A stretch of 64,000 nt of DNA, taken from NCBI GenBank assembly GCA_036850595.1, contig CM072155.1, positions 8,310,256 to 8,374,255 of the forward strand. The letters run 5' to 3'. This DNA comes from Rhyacichthys aspro (taxonomy: Eukaryota; Chordata; Actinopteri; Gobiiformes; Rhyacichthyidae). Within the stretch, counting starts at the first letter, position 1; every line of letters starts with the position of its first letter. The notes under the pieces are model-generated. The model searched no databases. It worked only from the letters and a program-made list of their open reading frames with translations, and was not told the origin of the DNA. The position numbers were made by a program, and so were the translations under genes. Positions 12,101-25,714 of the stretch are shown here, in pieces.

Positions 12101-13345
12101 TACAACACTGCATCCTGGTCGTGATCGGTAAATAGGCCTTTCTCATTCAGAGACACAAAGCTTTTAGAGTGTGCAGCAAGAAAACTCATTATCATTTCTG
12201 CAACGTCATTCATTCTGGATCCTTGTGTTCTGCAAGTTTAACCAGCCATCAACTTTTATTCAGCGCTTTACATTTTCTATCGTTTTCCAAAAGCCTCAGG
12301 AGTCCAACCCTGTTTCATAATGCCATGAAGGATATGACATCTCCAGATATTTCATATGAACAAACAGCAGGTTATATTAAAGGCATACATACTGTACTTT
12401 TCGTAAAGTAACTTTCGTAACTTTTCTTTAAGCTAGTGATTTTTCCACAATTGGTGTATTAAGAACATAAAACTTGAAATTGTGTGTTTAGAAAGCACAT
12501 AATTAAATGTATGAGCACAAGCACAGTACAGGTTGAACCCTTGTACGGATGTGTCCAGATATGTGCACACACAATGGTTGTAAATAGTGTGGCACAAATA
12601 ACTTAAAGAATATGTTAAGAAATAAACACAAATTGGCTCAAATGTTGAATGGAATATATACTGTTAACTGGATCATAAGGAATGTAGCTTGAAAAAAAGA
12701 AGCAAGGATGTCTGGTTATGTGGTTATGCTGTAAAAACATTGCTAGCAACGTTAGATTTAGCTTGCTAGCCGCTAGCTACAACAACAAGCTGAAGAGCAT
12801 CAGCATGAAGCCTCCTCCTTGTGTTTCCTATTAATTTAGGCACACAAATAAAGCAAATTTCACACATAAAAAGTCTGAGATTTCCATGCCAATCACACAT
12901 ATAATTTGTAGGTTTTGCCATCAGTATGAATGCCCCATAAGAGCTGAAATTTGAGCTAAACTTGATCACCATTGCACTAAACTAAACCTTAAGTCACAGA
13001 CAAACAGACCACCCAAGTCAAATGTTACTTATTGGTTCAAACATCTCACTCTGGTGGTAAATCCTGGGTTTTATGTACCATCATGTTCCATTCTGCTCTT
13101 TTTGGACAAGAGAATGCTTTCAGATCACTAAGTACTAACAAACTGTCCTTCTTATGTTTGTCCACACAAACGCACGGCCGCATGTCCACCATCTGTGCTT
13201 CTGTCAAATGAAAGAGTCATGGCACGGCCAATCCGAACAACTGGATCGCCTTCAAAAGTGCAATTGTAAACACTTAAACAGTTAGGTGTGTCACAGATGT
13301 TGTTGCTTTGAAAAGCCTAGCGCCGAACACCTGCAGCGAACGGGA

Positions 13346-13346
<1 letters not shown>

Positions 13347-13377
<31 letters not shown>
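13347..13377 (+). repeat. (AC)n microsatellite
   Basis: AC repeat interrupted once by AAAC. Confidence 0.95.
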
Positions 13378-16013
13378 GGTGGCTCGCTCTTCCTCTTCTC
13401 CTCTTTCTCCATCTTTTGTGAGGCTCATTTTTGTGATCTGCAGCCCATCTGTCTCAGTATTGCTGCACACTGCTCTCTGTCTGTCTCCCACCCGCGCCCC
13501 AGAGGAGACACATTTTATATTTTTAGTGCATATCCATATTTTAGTGCAGTTACTGAATTTTTATCTCTTGATCATCTTGGAAGTCTCTGTCTGTTTCTTG
13601 CCGATTTCTGGCGCATGGGTGGGACAGCTGCACCAAGCACGGAGCGCGAAAGAGAAAGAGAGAACAGCTCCCAATTACGTTTTCACTTTGGGTCTGTCTC
13701 TGCAGCACAGCGGAGTGCTACTGATCAATTTCAGCGCCTGTGTGTTTACAGCAACATACTCTACCTTTGCACAGTGCGCCAACAAAGCTTCCTTTGTGTG
13801 CATGGCAGGAAAAAATACAAAAACGCCAGCCTCCAACGGGGTTGAGGCAGATTGCAGCAACATAAACCAGTATACTGTACGGCATACAAGCTCCATTTTT
13901 CTTTAAAAAAAGCCTCTGCAGTTGTGGTTGGTGTCAATAGTAAGCGTGAAAGAGTAAACAAACGTGCACACAAGAGCAGTGACCCCTTACCACCTCAATA
14001 ACCAGGGTCTTAGATTTTGATTAACTGTGGTTTGAGGTGCTATCAGAGACCACAACAGCTATAGCGGCTAAAGACAGAGAGACTGCACAGATTATATGGC
14101 CAAGCAAAGATGGAAGAATCAAAAGAAAAAGAAAAGGAAGAAGAAAAGTCACAAAGAAATGAGACATAAACATTCTAATGACAAAAAACACTGAGCAAAA
14201 ACTGAGAAGCAAAAAGTGATGTGATTTTTTTTTTTTCATTTACACACTAGGCATCCACCCTCAGTTTTTTAAACATGTCTCTAAAGCCTCTCCCACTCAC
14301 TATAAACTACTGGCACAATAAATATGAAGTATTTAAGGTTTTAGGAGAAAAGTCTGAATAACATATCAAGATGCATGGTGGTCATTTAAAGTCTATTACC
14401 AGAGAGAAAACACTCAATGACCATTAGTTAGAAAAGTTCCTTCACATTAAACAGTTCAAGAAATCCCTAGTCTGGTTGGTAAATGAGCTCATTGATCAAC
14501 TAAGTGTTGTACGATGAGACAGAAGTTAGCTAGTTTCAGTAATGATGTTTACTGCCTGTTGCTGCTTGGTGTCACAATTATCAGAAGCCGGTTGTCAATC
14601 AAACTATAAATAGTCTCTTTTACAGATGTGCTTTCAGTCTCTATTTATTTTGTAGATTGGCAATACGCCTTGTGTTTATCTGTGTACCATCTTCAGCCTG
14701 AGTTGCTTCTTACATTTTTTGGCTCCCATCATTCATAAAAGCAGAAGACAATGTATTTGTGTCAATCAATGGTTTTACAGTTGACAGACCAAGAAGTGTC
14801 CATGAAACATATTCTCGAGAAAGCTACAGTGGTGCAGTGGTGTGAGTACATTTCTATAGAAAGCTTACTTACTAAACCGAATTGTGTGATTTAAAGGTGA
14901 TGACAGACAACTGACCAGAGGCGTGGCAAAGGGTTAATGCAAATCATTGGCCCAAACTGGGAAGGGGGTCTCAAATGGTGGCCATATTTATCCAAGCAAA
15001 CGTTGCCATATACAGCCAGTTTTTGTCATTTGTTTTCCCTCAATGCCTAAATGAGAAATGTGTTTCTTAAAACATTTAGCTCAAATCTCAGAACAGTTAG
15101 TGTGGTGTTCACAAAAGTTGTTTTAGACATCCGTGTATGGTATTCGTGGAAAAAGTAAACAATTTTTTTTTTAATTACTTACGATTGTCTTCAAATCTGT
15201 ACAAAAAACACTTGTATGTATGCATTTATATGTCTCACTGGACAAACCTTAAAACTCTGACTCTCAGGGCAATCATCAAATCACAGTCCACAACTATACC
15301 TGGCAAAAGGATTCATTCAGTCATAATAACTTGTGTAACATGTAGATTTTTATACATATTTACTCCCTCTGTAGAATATGAAGAATAGAAACATCACGCA
15401 TGGGATCAGACGCCATTTTGCATTATATCCTAAAAAATGATGATTACTGTATGCAATATTCTCTGTGTAAGTGAGCTAAGTGGTTTGTATGTAACATAAT
15501 TAAGATTTTTAAATGCTATTATTTAGCTTTTCATGTTGCTTTTTCACACAGATGTGATTTGGTGGTAATGTTAATATCCATCATTTGCGCCTACATTTTT
15601 TCACTGTGGCTCAAAAAGTGACACAAAAACTGAAACTTTTGACAGTCAAAACTAAATATTTTGGTTTGATCAACTACTAAACTCAAATCCACTTTTTGTT
15701 GCAATTGTGTTTGTGCCTCAAGTGTAAACTGTATCAGGGGCTCCCAGGGTGCACTTTCTCTGTGTCTATAAATAGGATCAAATCTCTCGTGACACCAACA
15801 GCAACTGCTAAAAAGTCCACTGCAGCATAAACAGTATTAATCCTCAAGATGAAGATGTAAAACTAAAGCATTACAGTTTTCATAACAATCAGACCTTGTT
15901 CCATTTAGACTTTTTGTTTGGATGCTGAGGACTGTTTGTCATGGGTCAATAAGCAAAGTTTCCTTAAAAAAAGTATGGCAGCCATCTTTGACTTCGGTCA
16001 TAAAACATCTTAC

Positions 16014-16128
16014 CTTCTCCCACTCTCTCTCCTTGTTGAGCACGATGACCACCAGCTTTGGATTTTCTTGGTATCCATCTTCAGTGAATGACAAGTCTCT
16101 GCCATCCCATGTCACATTCATCATGTAC
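16014..16128 (-). CDS. grin2a: grin2a exon C: end of the amino-terminal domain
   Basis: This 115-nt exon has one base completing a lysine codon and then 38 codons, ending in phase 0. The translation is YMMNVTWDGRDLSFTEDGYQ followed by ENPKLVVIVLNKEREWEK. It matches human GluN2A [20 protein letters not shown] and LVVIVLNKDREWEKV, about residues 337-374. It forms the end of the amino-terminal domain and its link to the agonist-binding domain. NVTW is a conserved N-glycosylation sequon. The length equals the human exon (c.1008-1122, as I remember it). The acceptor is CTTCAG at 16129-16134 and the donor is GTAAGATG at 16006-16013. The TWDG and LSFTED wording again favours 2A over 2B. Confidence 0.96.
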
Positions 16129-19100
16129 CTGAAGCAGACGAGACAAAGGACAGGGAGGGGAGTTGGGGTTTGATAAAGGAGGGAAAGGGAAATTGAAATG
16201 TATTAGCATGACAAAATATTACAGTGCCTAGTATTATTATCAAGAAATATTCAGACGTGATCCTTTTGTAGAGTCATATTTGATTCTTATAGATTGGAGC
16301 ACAATTGCATTACACTAATGGAAAGGCAGTATAATACAGATTGATATTGCTGTTCATTCATATCCTAAAGGAATATCAATGTAGCATGGAGCTGCGCAAT
16401 ATTAGGAAGAAACAATGTGGCGGTGGAATATAACTAGTTTAACTGTATTCTAGAAGACATTTGGAGAGTCATATAAGTAGTCTAAAATTACTGCCTGCAG
16501 AAACTTTTGATTAGTGAAACCAAGTGCATCATGGGCCACAATAAAACTAGGGTTAGTGTCTACTTGAGTGGCATTTCAAAGAGCATGTGAGTAAGGAAAA
16601 GTAGATAAATTAGGTTTCAGTGTTGCAAAACTAGAGTATGGTAAGACGTAGCATATATTTGTTTACAGAGCCAACTATGTTTATTTTATGTTCAACTGAG
16701 TTTCCCTCCAATCACAAGTATCACATACTTATGTTAAATAATTTAATATAATATTTCTATTTTTTTATTATTAATTAATCACTTGTTTTTATTTATTACT
16801 TGTTACTTGTTTTCCACAAGACAGTAGAATTGCACATTTTTAAAAATCTTATTTATCTTAATTATTATTTCTGTTTAATATAGAGAATTCACTCTTTTGT
16901 TCAATAAATCCAACATATTTCCAGTCACTGAATAATCGTGTAAAATAATTGTGATTTTAACAATGACCAAAATAACTGTGATTCTATTTTTTTCCATAAT
17001 GGAGTAGCCCTACCATTTGATTTGAAATCATAGAACCTCTTTGACCAAAACTGAGACAAAATAGATGTTGAGTGGTCTTAAGCATGCTGCTATAACACGA
17101 CCAATGATTATAGAGGTTCTGAAAATGAATACATTCTTTGGTAATGGGCATATTGTGCACATTGGCAATGCAAAGACAATACATTCCCAATATATTGTGC
17201 AGCCTTCATATCCAAAAGTAAAACGTTATCTACCCGTAGCACAGAGCTCACCACACACAGTCATACTATAATGAGTGACCCATATGGCAGGTCACATTAG
17301 CTAAGATGGAGGGCGTTGGGGAGATATTCTTGGGTCCACACAGCCTCCACATTAATCATGGCTGTCCTTCCCCTCTGTGCCTCTCTCAGTCCTGTCAGTG
17401 GTCATGTACAACACAGGCACAGACAGCTCCTCTTCTCTATCTCAGGTAGTCCATTCCGACGCCTGGCGACAGGGCGAACCTTTAAATGGAACATGTTCCC
17501 ACGTGATACTTCTATGAAAAAGAGCTGTTCGGGTGAAGGGCAGGCACATGCTAAAAAACGATTTATTCCAACAGCTAATGGTGCACGGGTAAATCTGGAA
17601 AATGTGATTTGTGCTTGTTCATGGCCATGACCGCTCAATGGAAAGACGGAATTGGAAACAGATAAGAGGGATTTTGTGATTAGAATAATTTGATTGGCGT
17701 ACAAGCGGATAGGTGAGACGTATTAAGCCATTTGATTGGACACGGATGCAGCGCTGAACCCAATTATGTGTGACTTCAGTGAAGAAAGAGATGCAGCAAT
17801 CAATACCAGCTCCAAGGCTACTGCTCTTTCATACAATGGTCTATTCTGTCTGCAATTTGTCTCCAAGGCAAGAGACTCACTAATATGTTTTTGTTTTAAA
17901 CTACTACTCTAGCGTTTAGAAACAATAGACTGAGAATTTATGCTTAAAAAATCATAAGGCAGACATGTGCCATCACTAATACATAGTGTCTTGTCTTTTT
18001 GTCTTTTGCTTAAACACAGAGCCATGGTAATTCTTTTTCTAATCTATTCAAAGGATTTGTCTGGTCTCTGTGGATTCAAGTTGGATTTCCAGGGGGCAGT
18101 ACTAGCAGATGCAGAATAAGGTGCCAATAAGAGAAACATAGCATGGGATATAGGCACAGGACCAATCAGACTAGAATGAACACATCTAAAATAAATGCCT
18201 ATTTAATTTAACATTGGGACACTACTGAGTGGAAATGGCTGTGAACAAAAGGGATTGGAGGTGAATGCAATGAGTGCAGTCAATGGTTAAAAGTATTTAG
18301 AAAGGATTTAGACCTGGATCCAGAGTCGGTCATGGCTGCTTTTTCATTATTAATGCAAATTTGCACATACAACAACAAAAATATTTATTAAAATATAAAA
18401 ATAATTATTTCCATGCTTCTCTTTGGATTATGGACAATAAAGCAAGTGCACCATGCCTCAGTTTTATTTTATCCACCATCATCTACAACAGTTGCCATAC
18501 CGCTGTGGTCTATTTATAATTTTTTCTATGCTAGTGCAGTTCTTGTAATACATCTGTGGTGTCACCTCCACTCATCCAAATATGAATCAGTCTATCCATC
18601 TTTTATGTAAAGCCAATGATAAACATCTATCTTTTACTTCCTTTTTACTGATTACAGCATACCTTTGGTCTCAATTTTTTTTTTTTGCAAGTTTTAATAG
18701 AAATCCTCATTTTAATTGCTATGACATATTATGAACAATTTATTTGCATATGGTGCAGTCATTAAAACAATTTCTTTCACACATAACCAGCAATCCACGT
18801 TACAAAATGCAGCAACTGTGTGTATTTACAAGCAGCAGAGAGTGTGATGCAATTCTCGTGAAACCTGGCCTTACTGGGTGTAAATGTGGCAAGATGTAGC
18901 GGAAGGTGAATCAAAATTCATCTTGTATGCGAAGAAAAAGAGGTCACAGTATCTTATTAAAGTCTGTCTTGTGTTGGGATGTAAAAATAATGATGCAAGT
19001 TAAAAGATGTAAAAGATGCACACAGGACAGGCAGTGTGAAAAGTGTGTGGTGATGTATGTTTGGGCCAACGCCTTTTGAGCAGGTAGACCTAACGGAGCG

Positions 19101-22100
19101 TTGCTAGGATACAGACGGAGAGCGCAGTGTATACATCGGAGGATTACCCTAAACAACCCTGCGTATACACCCCTGCAAACAGAGACAATTAGTTTGCTCT
19201 TCCCGCCAATTCTCCGTGTAATATTTCTCCCCGGCCTGTAGCACGGAAGCGGTCCAATTCCTCTCAGTTTGCAGCCTCCATTATATCAGTAATCTCTCTA
19301 TTCATAATATCCAGGGGGGTGGGCAGACAAAAAAAATGGAGGTCCCAGAAAAACGACGGTAAGCCTTCGAAAGAGCCAAGATAAAAATATCCCCTGTCTT
19401 TCTATTTTTGGAGGTTGCGGGAGAGCAGTTGAAGATTGGAGGGGCACTGCACCAGTAACCGCTTCTCATGCAGCAAAAACTACGCTGCAGCAAGTGCCAT
19501 ATTCATACTTTGATTTCCTCGGATTGTTCTTGTTTTATTAAAATAACTATCCCTATGTCAGAGCTGTCAAACGTACTCGAGCGAACAGAAGTCTTTGAGT
19601 GCTGACTTTTTCCGATTGGCTCTGATCATAGAGTGTTTATAAGTCACTTTAAGATAAGTGCACTACGTTTTATCTGAAAGGCTCTCCTCTGCCTGCAGGG
19701 GAAATTGTCTCAGCCAAGATGTTAAGATTATCTTATAATACTGCATGCTCTTGAGATGGAGACATTTATCCTTCGTAAAGACAAGGACTAGTCAAAGTAA
19801 TGATGATTGGACGCAGACGTTCACGGATGAAGTGGGGTGATTTAGGTCTTTTAAGAGCACCCAGGGGTGAGGAGTCATTTGAAAACACATCCCCAGCCCC
19901 AGGTGGCATGTGTTAAGTGTGGCATGAGTGATGACTACACAAGGTGAAGTACAGGCTTGTCTTGTTCAGTCTATTCTAACTCTGTGTGCTTTTGAACTGT
20001 AGGCAACACACAATTAATGCAATTACATTTTGTCTCATCTCAGTTCAATATCTTGACATCAAAAATAAGACCCACTGAGATACTTTAGCGGAAAGTCTTT
20101 TGATAAATAAAATAGGATTTACAGTTGGTGAGTATTGGATTGGGCTCCTATAGTGTCACCACGGGTATTCTCCAAAATGCAATTTAATTTTATGCAACAC
20201 TAGAGCGCCATCCCTCTTATCTGTCTAAACTGTATACTATTTCTGAGAATGTGAAAGGCAATTACTGCTCATTTTAACTGTCTATTTTTTATCTTCAGAC
20301 TCTCAGTCGTTACGCTAATTACCATTTAGATCATCCAATGTTCAAGGTTGACTTTTAAAACTTGACACCTTGATGAGTACCATGAGTACGAAAATTTAAA
20401 AATAACAACCACAAAATAACTATAGTGTGTATAGCTTGGATCTAATTGAAAACTGATTTTGTGCTACTTTTGCTGACTGTCTGAGAGTAGCTTTCTACAC
20501 TCATCTGTATGGTCAGTCTGGAACAGTTTGGTACAGGTAATCCTAAATGACTATATGTCCATAATAGCAGTGTCTGAAAAATGTGACACAAAAGTATGAG
20601 ATATTAATCACATTTAAGGTAAAGTGACTGACTAATGAAGTGAGTATATCTTTAGTGTTAGTGGTATAGTTAAATACTTTTGCAATAGATTTTCTAGTTA
20701 CTACTCACTCTTAAGTTCTAGTAAACACAATGTTGTCAGTCACAAAGTAAGAGCTGTAAGGTGCAGACTTTATAATCCCTGCTGATAAGAAAAATGAGTT
20801 TATTCTTAAAGTACAGTTAGCAATTTAGCATTTCTGTCTTCTTGGTATCTTTTTTTTTCCTTTACAAGAATGCAACAAGATTCACTCAGGAAAATGTTGT
20901 CATTTCATGTTTCCCTTGCTTTTCTAATCAGAACACTGTAGGGTAAAGCTTTAACTTTTAAGTGTCGTTGTAGGTACCAGATTGGCTTGGATTGTTAAAG
21001 TTGCGCTTTGATGACTATATTTTTCATGGTCTATGCTAAAACATAACTAGTGATCCCTGAAAGAATCAACATTGCCTTTCAACTCAAATATTATACGATT
21101 ATTTAGTCTTCTTAGAGAAATATTCCTGATGTATGTTATTATGGCGAGTGTAACATGAAAAGAACAAATAGCGCCGTCAGGTCAAAACTGCTCGAGTTGG
21201 TTTGTTCAACTGTTCAAATGTACTCTCGTTAACATTTCTGTATAAGCTACGACAGCCAATCACCGGTGTGAGCTCAGCGTTTTACCCAATCATATTGCAT
21301 GACCATTATGGATGTTGACCAAGCAGTATATGACAATTCAGACTCTTCAAACCCCTTTTGAGAATTAAAAAATCCTCTAAAACCATGCCATACCAAACAA
21401 ATCTGTGCTGCACCTCTCCAATACAAACATGCATCAAGTTACTTTACTAATAACATTTTTACAAATACTCGAGAATCCATCCATTTTGTAGAATATATCT
21501 AATTCACTAGGAACAGTATTGTGCTTCCCCCACTGCCCCGTATTATATCCACTGTGGCTGTACTACGTGATTGGAACTTCAACCATAAATAGCTTATTGT
21601 TTTTGATCGAGAATGCAGGCATCCTATTTTCTTTTATGATTTAATGTCAGCAAATCGAAATGAGGGCCTTGGTGCTGGGATAGAGGGAATAGCTTGATAA
21701 AATGGATTCAGTTCCTCTTGCTTAGAGACCATTACCTGCAGGGCAAACATAAGCTGACAAGACCAATGTGGCGGTAATATGATGTACGGAGTTCCATGTT
21801 TGCCGAAACACTCATACCCGTACATACACGCAGCCTTGCACAAACCTTTCTTAAAAACCCATTCCTAAGCCGACTGCAGGTAAGTGTGCAGGTTATACAA
21901 TCAACATGCAATTTATGTGTTTGCCGAGTGTATGAAAAGTGTTTGACACAACTCACGGGAGACTTTGCAAATGGAGCTGCACATACAGCAAAAGAATAAC
22001 ATGTAAACAGAGAGGCACAGTCGGCAAGCAAACATACGGTAATGAATAATTGATGACTGGAGGATTGAGTGGCATGTTAAGACACTTTGGGGCATTGTTT

Positions 22101-22349
22101 CTAGTCCCTAAGAAGATATTTATGGCTTGTTTCTCATGAGGAAATAAATAAGACATTATGCTTATTTAAATACTGTATATATTGTAACACAGCCAGCAGA
22201 ATCTGTTAGATGCACCGGGCAGCTGAAAATTAATTTAACATGTTTTTACAATATTTTCCCTTTTTTTTCTTCAATACATCTTTATTTTTTCAGTGTTTGT
22301 GCTGTTTTAATTTGCCAGTTTGCTCATCTTAAGTAAAGCAGCTCAGCCT

Positions 22350-22415
22350 AGGGAATAGCAGTTAGTGGGTAGGGCACTTTCAGGGCAGGGTTTCCAGGTC
22401 GATGTTTGCAAACAA
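22350..22415 (+). repeat. weak tRNA-like SINE head
   Basis: CAGTTAGTGGGTAGGGCACT looks like a degenerate A box and CCAGGTCGATGTTTG like a B box about 35 nt later, as in tRNA-derived fish SINEs. It is too degraded to classify. Confidence 0.25.
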
Positions 22416-23093
22416 CGAAACAGAGGTAAAATCCAGGATTATGTGTCTTAAGTACTCCTGTATTTGACTTGTCTTGTGTGAGCTGTGATTGGCTGAAAGC
22501 TACATACACATAAATGTCACTCGCATGTTAACAAAGGAGTAAAATGTCAATATGGACAGCAACATTGTCTTATGTATGAAATCCTGCTTAGTATACCTTT
22601 AATTTTGTCGCTATTGTTAGTTTTGGTAAAATGTTTGCCTATATGTAGTGTCTTTTACTGAAATTATTGTCTAAGTTGTATTTTGCACATTTTAAACAGT
22701 TTGAAGAAAGTTTGTCTTCTGTCTTAAAACAAAGTAAACACATTTTACTGGGTAAGAGAGTAAGTGGAGATGTCAAGGGTCATGTCACGTATATTGCAAT
22801 GTTTTGATCTATTTGTGGACAGGTTATATGGCGGCTGCCCCATATGTGTGTGCAGGAGTGCACGTGTGTTTCCTGTGATGTGACCCTCATCCATCAGTGC
22901 TCCAGACTGAAATTACTTGTCAGAACAAACTACTACAACCACGCCTGGTCCACACACACACATACACATACAGATAAATAATTGCTAAAGTCTTTTAAGG
23001 CACACTGTTCACCACAGCAAGGTGAGCAGTACACTGCAAATCTGTCATGACAGCACATTCTCTAAAGGGGGCCTTCTCTTTTTCTAATATGCG

Positions 23094-23121
23094 CACACAC
23101 ACACACACACACACAAACACA
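23094..23121 (+). repeat. (CA)n microsatellite
   Basis: CA repeat with one interruption near the end. Confidence 0.95.
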
Positions 23122-24341
23122 CTTAAATAGCCATGTGTGCACCATATTTTATTTGGGGCAGAAGTTGTCACTTGGTCTGATTGCTGCTCTGGCCAGCTCT
23201 CTTAGTTGGTCATTTGTCTCCAGGTTTTATTTAATTTTCTTTTTCTATTACTTTGCAAAACATATTCATCTTGGATGTGTCAAAGCGGATTTATCATCAC
23301 AGCTGTCAAAGGCAAAGAGAGTGAGGTAAAACTTTGCTGGAAGCCCGCACTGCAAGATGTCTGAGTGGATTTAAAGATGTACCAACCGGTTCTCATGCCA
23401 TGGGCACTGAGCCAATGTTTGGTCAATGGCCCATCTCAACCTTTTAGTGTCCAATGCAATGACAAGAAGTAGGTTGGGGCAGTGGATGGGACATAAACCT
23501 TAAGTGAAAATTTAGAACACTGTTGATGTCACTGAAGTTTCACTCCTGCAGTTAAATACCCCCCAACATTTCTGTGATTTTGTCAAAATTGTACAATGGT
23601 GGTATTTTTATGGAAGGCTCATGAATGTGCCTGTTTGCTCGTGGATCTGCTGCCTCTGTCCCCACACCTCCCTTGACAGCTGTTGATGGTCTCTCCACCA
23701 GGACTGGCTTGTTGCCCGACCCCACCTTGATCATGTTCATCCTGTCCTGGCCACAAAACCCTATTGGCTGAGCTCTCTCACCCACAACAGAGCCATCTGT
23801 GGCGGCTCGTGAACCTCGGTAACAACCTGAGGCAACTGAGCATGCTGGGAATAAAGTCAGCTGGCTCAAAACGCTCTCTAAATCTCTTTGGAAAAGAGCT
23901 TTTACCTGACGAAGGTGTTGAAATAGTGTAGGATTAGTGCTAAACATCTTTCGCTGTTAAGTTTCTGTCTGAGAAAACTAACTAATGCTTAAAGCTGATC
24001 CAACAGCCACAAAATGATCACGGGAGTTTATATCTAGAAGACAAAAAGAGTTTAAATTAAATGTTCATAGTCGAGATTACATAGAATCATAGACTGCTCT
24101 TTGTAATGCAGTTTTAATCATTTAATCAAGGTTTTGTTCAAAGCTTGCATAAAAGCAGGTGTTTTGTGATATTATTTCAAGTTCAAGAGAAATAAACCTC
24201 CAAACACTACACACAAAGACACGCCATTATGTTTGAAATTTTGCAGCGCACTTGTCTACTTCCTAGTGGGTGCTCTGCTGTACAGTGGATAAACTAACAA
24301 ACTAGCACTGTCTCAGTTAGCAAGGAAAAGGTTTTTAAAGA

Positions 24342-24357
24342 TTTTTTTTTTTTTTTT
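24342..24357 (+). repeat. poly(T) tract
   Basis: A run of sixteen T. Confidence 0.85.
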
Positions 24358-25285
24358 ACTTTGGAGTTGGCTCTGGGCAACTTCAGGATTAAATACTCAG
24401 GAAAATACAAGGCTGACAAACATTCAACAACAAGGTAAGACTTCATGACAAATGCAGATCAGACATAAAACTGCAGCAATGATGCTCATGGCTGTTTTAA
24501 AACTGTGGGTTTTGTGGGAATACAAAGAACTGGATCCCATGAGAGCTTGTGTGAATTTAAATGGGAGTAAACTGAAACCTCATAAATACAAATATTATGC
24601 TCATTGAATCGAATCATGGCAGGCTTTGGTGCTGCTCTGTAGACTTTGGAGGTAGACCTTTTGTTTTTGATGGAAAAAAGACAACTGGATTCACTTTTGT
24701 CGCTTCAACATTCAAATGTATTAAAAACCCAATTCCAGGATGTAAACTGTGGTGTGTAAGGCTCTCCTCTCCGGCAGATGGAAAACCAGACAGCGCTGGC
24801 ACGACCTGCAACATCTCTCACTGGCTGAAGGGAGCGGGCGCAAGACACGAGTCGGAACAGAAGACGCCGTGAATGAGGCTGGAAAAACAAAAAGGCCGCC
24901 ATAAGGGCTCATTGAGGAGCTCTTCAAATTTTGGAGAGTACTCATTTGGAGCGACCGCCCGCTGCTTCCTCTTTCCTTTTCTGTTTCTTGCCTAAAACTC
25001 CCTTCTTAACTTTCACTCATCCCTTTTGTGTAACCCTGTGTGTTAAAGTAAATAAAGTCGAATGTGTTATGTTAACTTGGTGCAAACTTAGCAGAAGTCT
25101 TCAATTATAGGGGACAAGGGTGAAAATAAACATTCAGCAAAGAGTCACACAGTTATGAGAGATGTTAGATGCTAAGAAGACAAGGAACCTCAGTCATTTA
25201 TTATTAATACCACAGATTCTATTTCCCTCACTGTCGATCATTAGATACAGTAAACAAACACCCACACATTGTTATTTTCTCTTAC

Positions 25286-25714
25286 TTGTGTAGTGCACTG
25301 GGTGGGAGCTTATTTGTCTTTTCCATCGGGCCATAACAAGACGTCTTCGCTTCAGGGATGTCTCCGTGCTCCTCCAACATGGCCGCCGCCGCTGACGTAA
25401 TGATCCCCAGGCCGTCCCTCACTCTGGCCTCTATGGGGTAGTCCCAGTCGTCATAGGACACCGATATCATCCCCGAGGGGAACTCCTCAGGGGTTATGTC
25501 CGGATTCCCGGTGGTGAGCGACGGCACGATCCAGATGTAGCCAAATCCGGTTAGTCCCAGCGAGCGCGCCTCCTCCAGGATATAGACCGCCTCGTCTTTG
25601 GAGCAGTAGAGCAGGACCACCGGGGACTGGACTTTCTTCAGCATAATCTGCGAGCGGCTGTCCTCCTCCACCGCGTCCAGAGTGATGATATTCTGCAGGT
25701 CCCAGCCCACGAAG
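25286..25714 (-). CDS. grin2a: grin2a exon B: GluN2A amino-terminal domain, second part
   Basis: The exon is 429 nt: one base completing the split serine codon, 142 codons, and two bases of the next codon. The translation runs SFVGWDLQN ... LLYCSKDEAVYILEEARSLG ... WIVPSL ... EEFPSGMISVSYDDWDY ... CYGPMEK. It aligns to human GluN2A about residues 194-336 with one extra residue near the end, in the variable linker before LHK. It covers the second lobe of the amino-terminal domain. The cysteine in TSCYG matches human Cys320, which pairs with Cys87 in an earlier exon. Of the zinc ligands known in human GluN2A, Asp282 (in SYDDWDY) is kept, while the position of Glu266 is aspartate. Splice sites fit: acceptor TTTCAG just above 25714 and donor GTAAG at 25281-25285. 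In mammals, as I recall the gene, A and B are a single exon. Confidence 0.97.

Larger units (their letters stand above)
7393..16013 (-). other. grin2a intron between exons C and D
   Basis: An 8621-nt intron. Notable contents are the hairpin at 9078-9131, a unique stretch at about 10840-11060 that looks like a candidate conserved element, a (CA)n tract at 13347-13377, and a TAGC-rich palindromic patch at about 12742-12780. Open frames here, including the 206-codon one at 13286-13906, have no recognisable protein content and run through the CA repeat. Confidence 0.8.
16129..25285 (-). other. grin2a intron between exons B and C
   Basis: A 9157-nt intron. It contains a weak tRNA-like SINE head at about 22350-22415, a (CA)n tract at 23094-23121 and a T16 run at 24342-24357. 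A somewhat GC-richer patch lies at 23640-23850, where an open frame on the minus strand (23552-23947) shows no recognisable domain. The rest shows nothing I can name. Confidence 0.75.

Noticed and set aside
13286..13906. 206-codon open frame, plus strand
   Set aside because: It reads through the CA microsatellite (HTHTHTQTHTQ), has no recognisable domain, lies in an intron, and overlaps open frames on the other strand.
23552..23947. 131-codon open frame, minus strand
   Set aside because: I considered a transposon fragment or retrocopy, but I recognise no motif and see no poly(A), terminal repeat or splice site.
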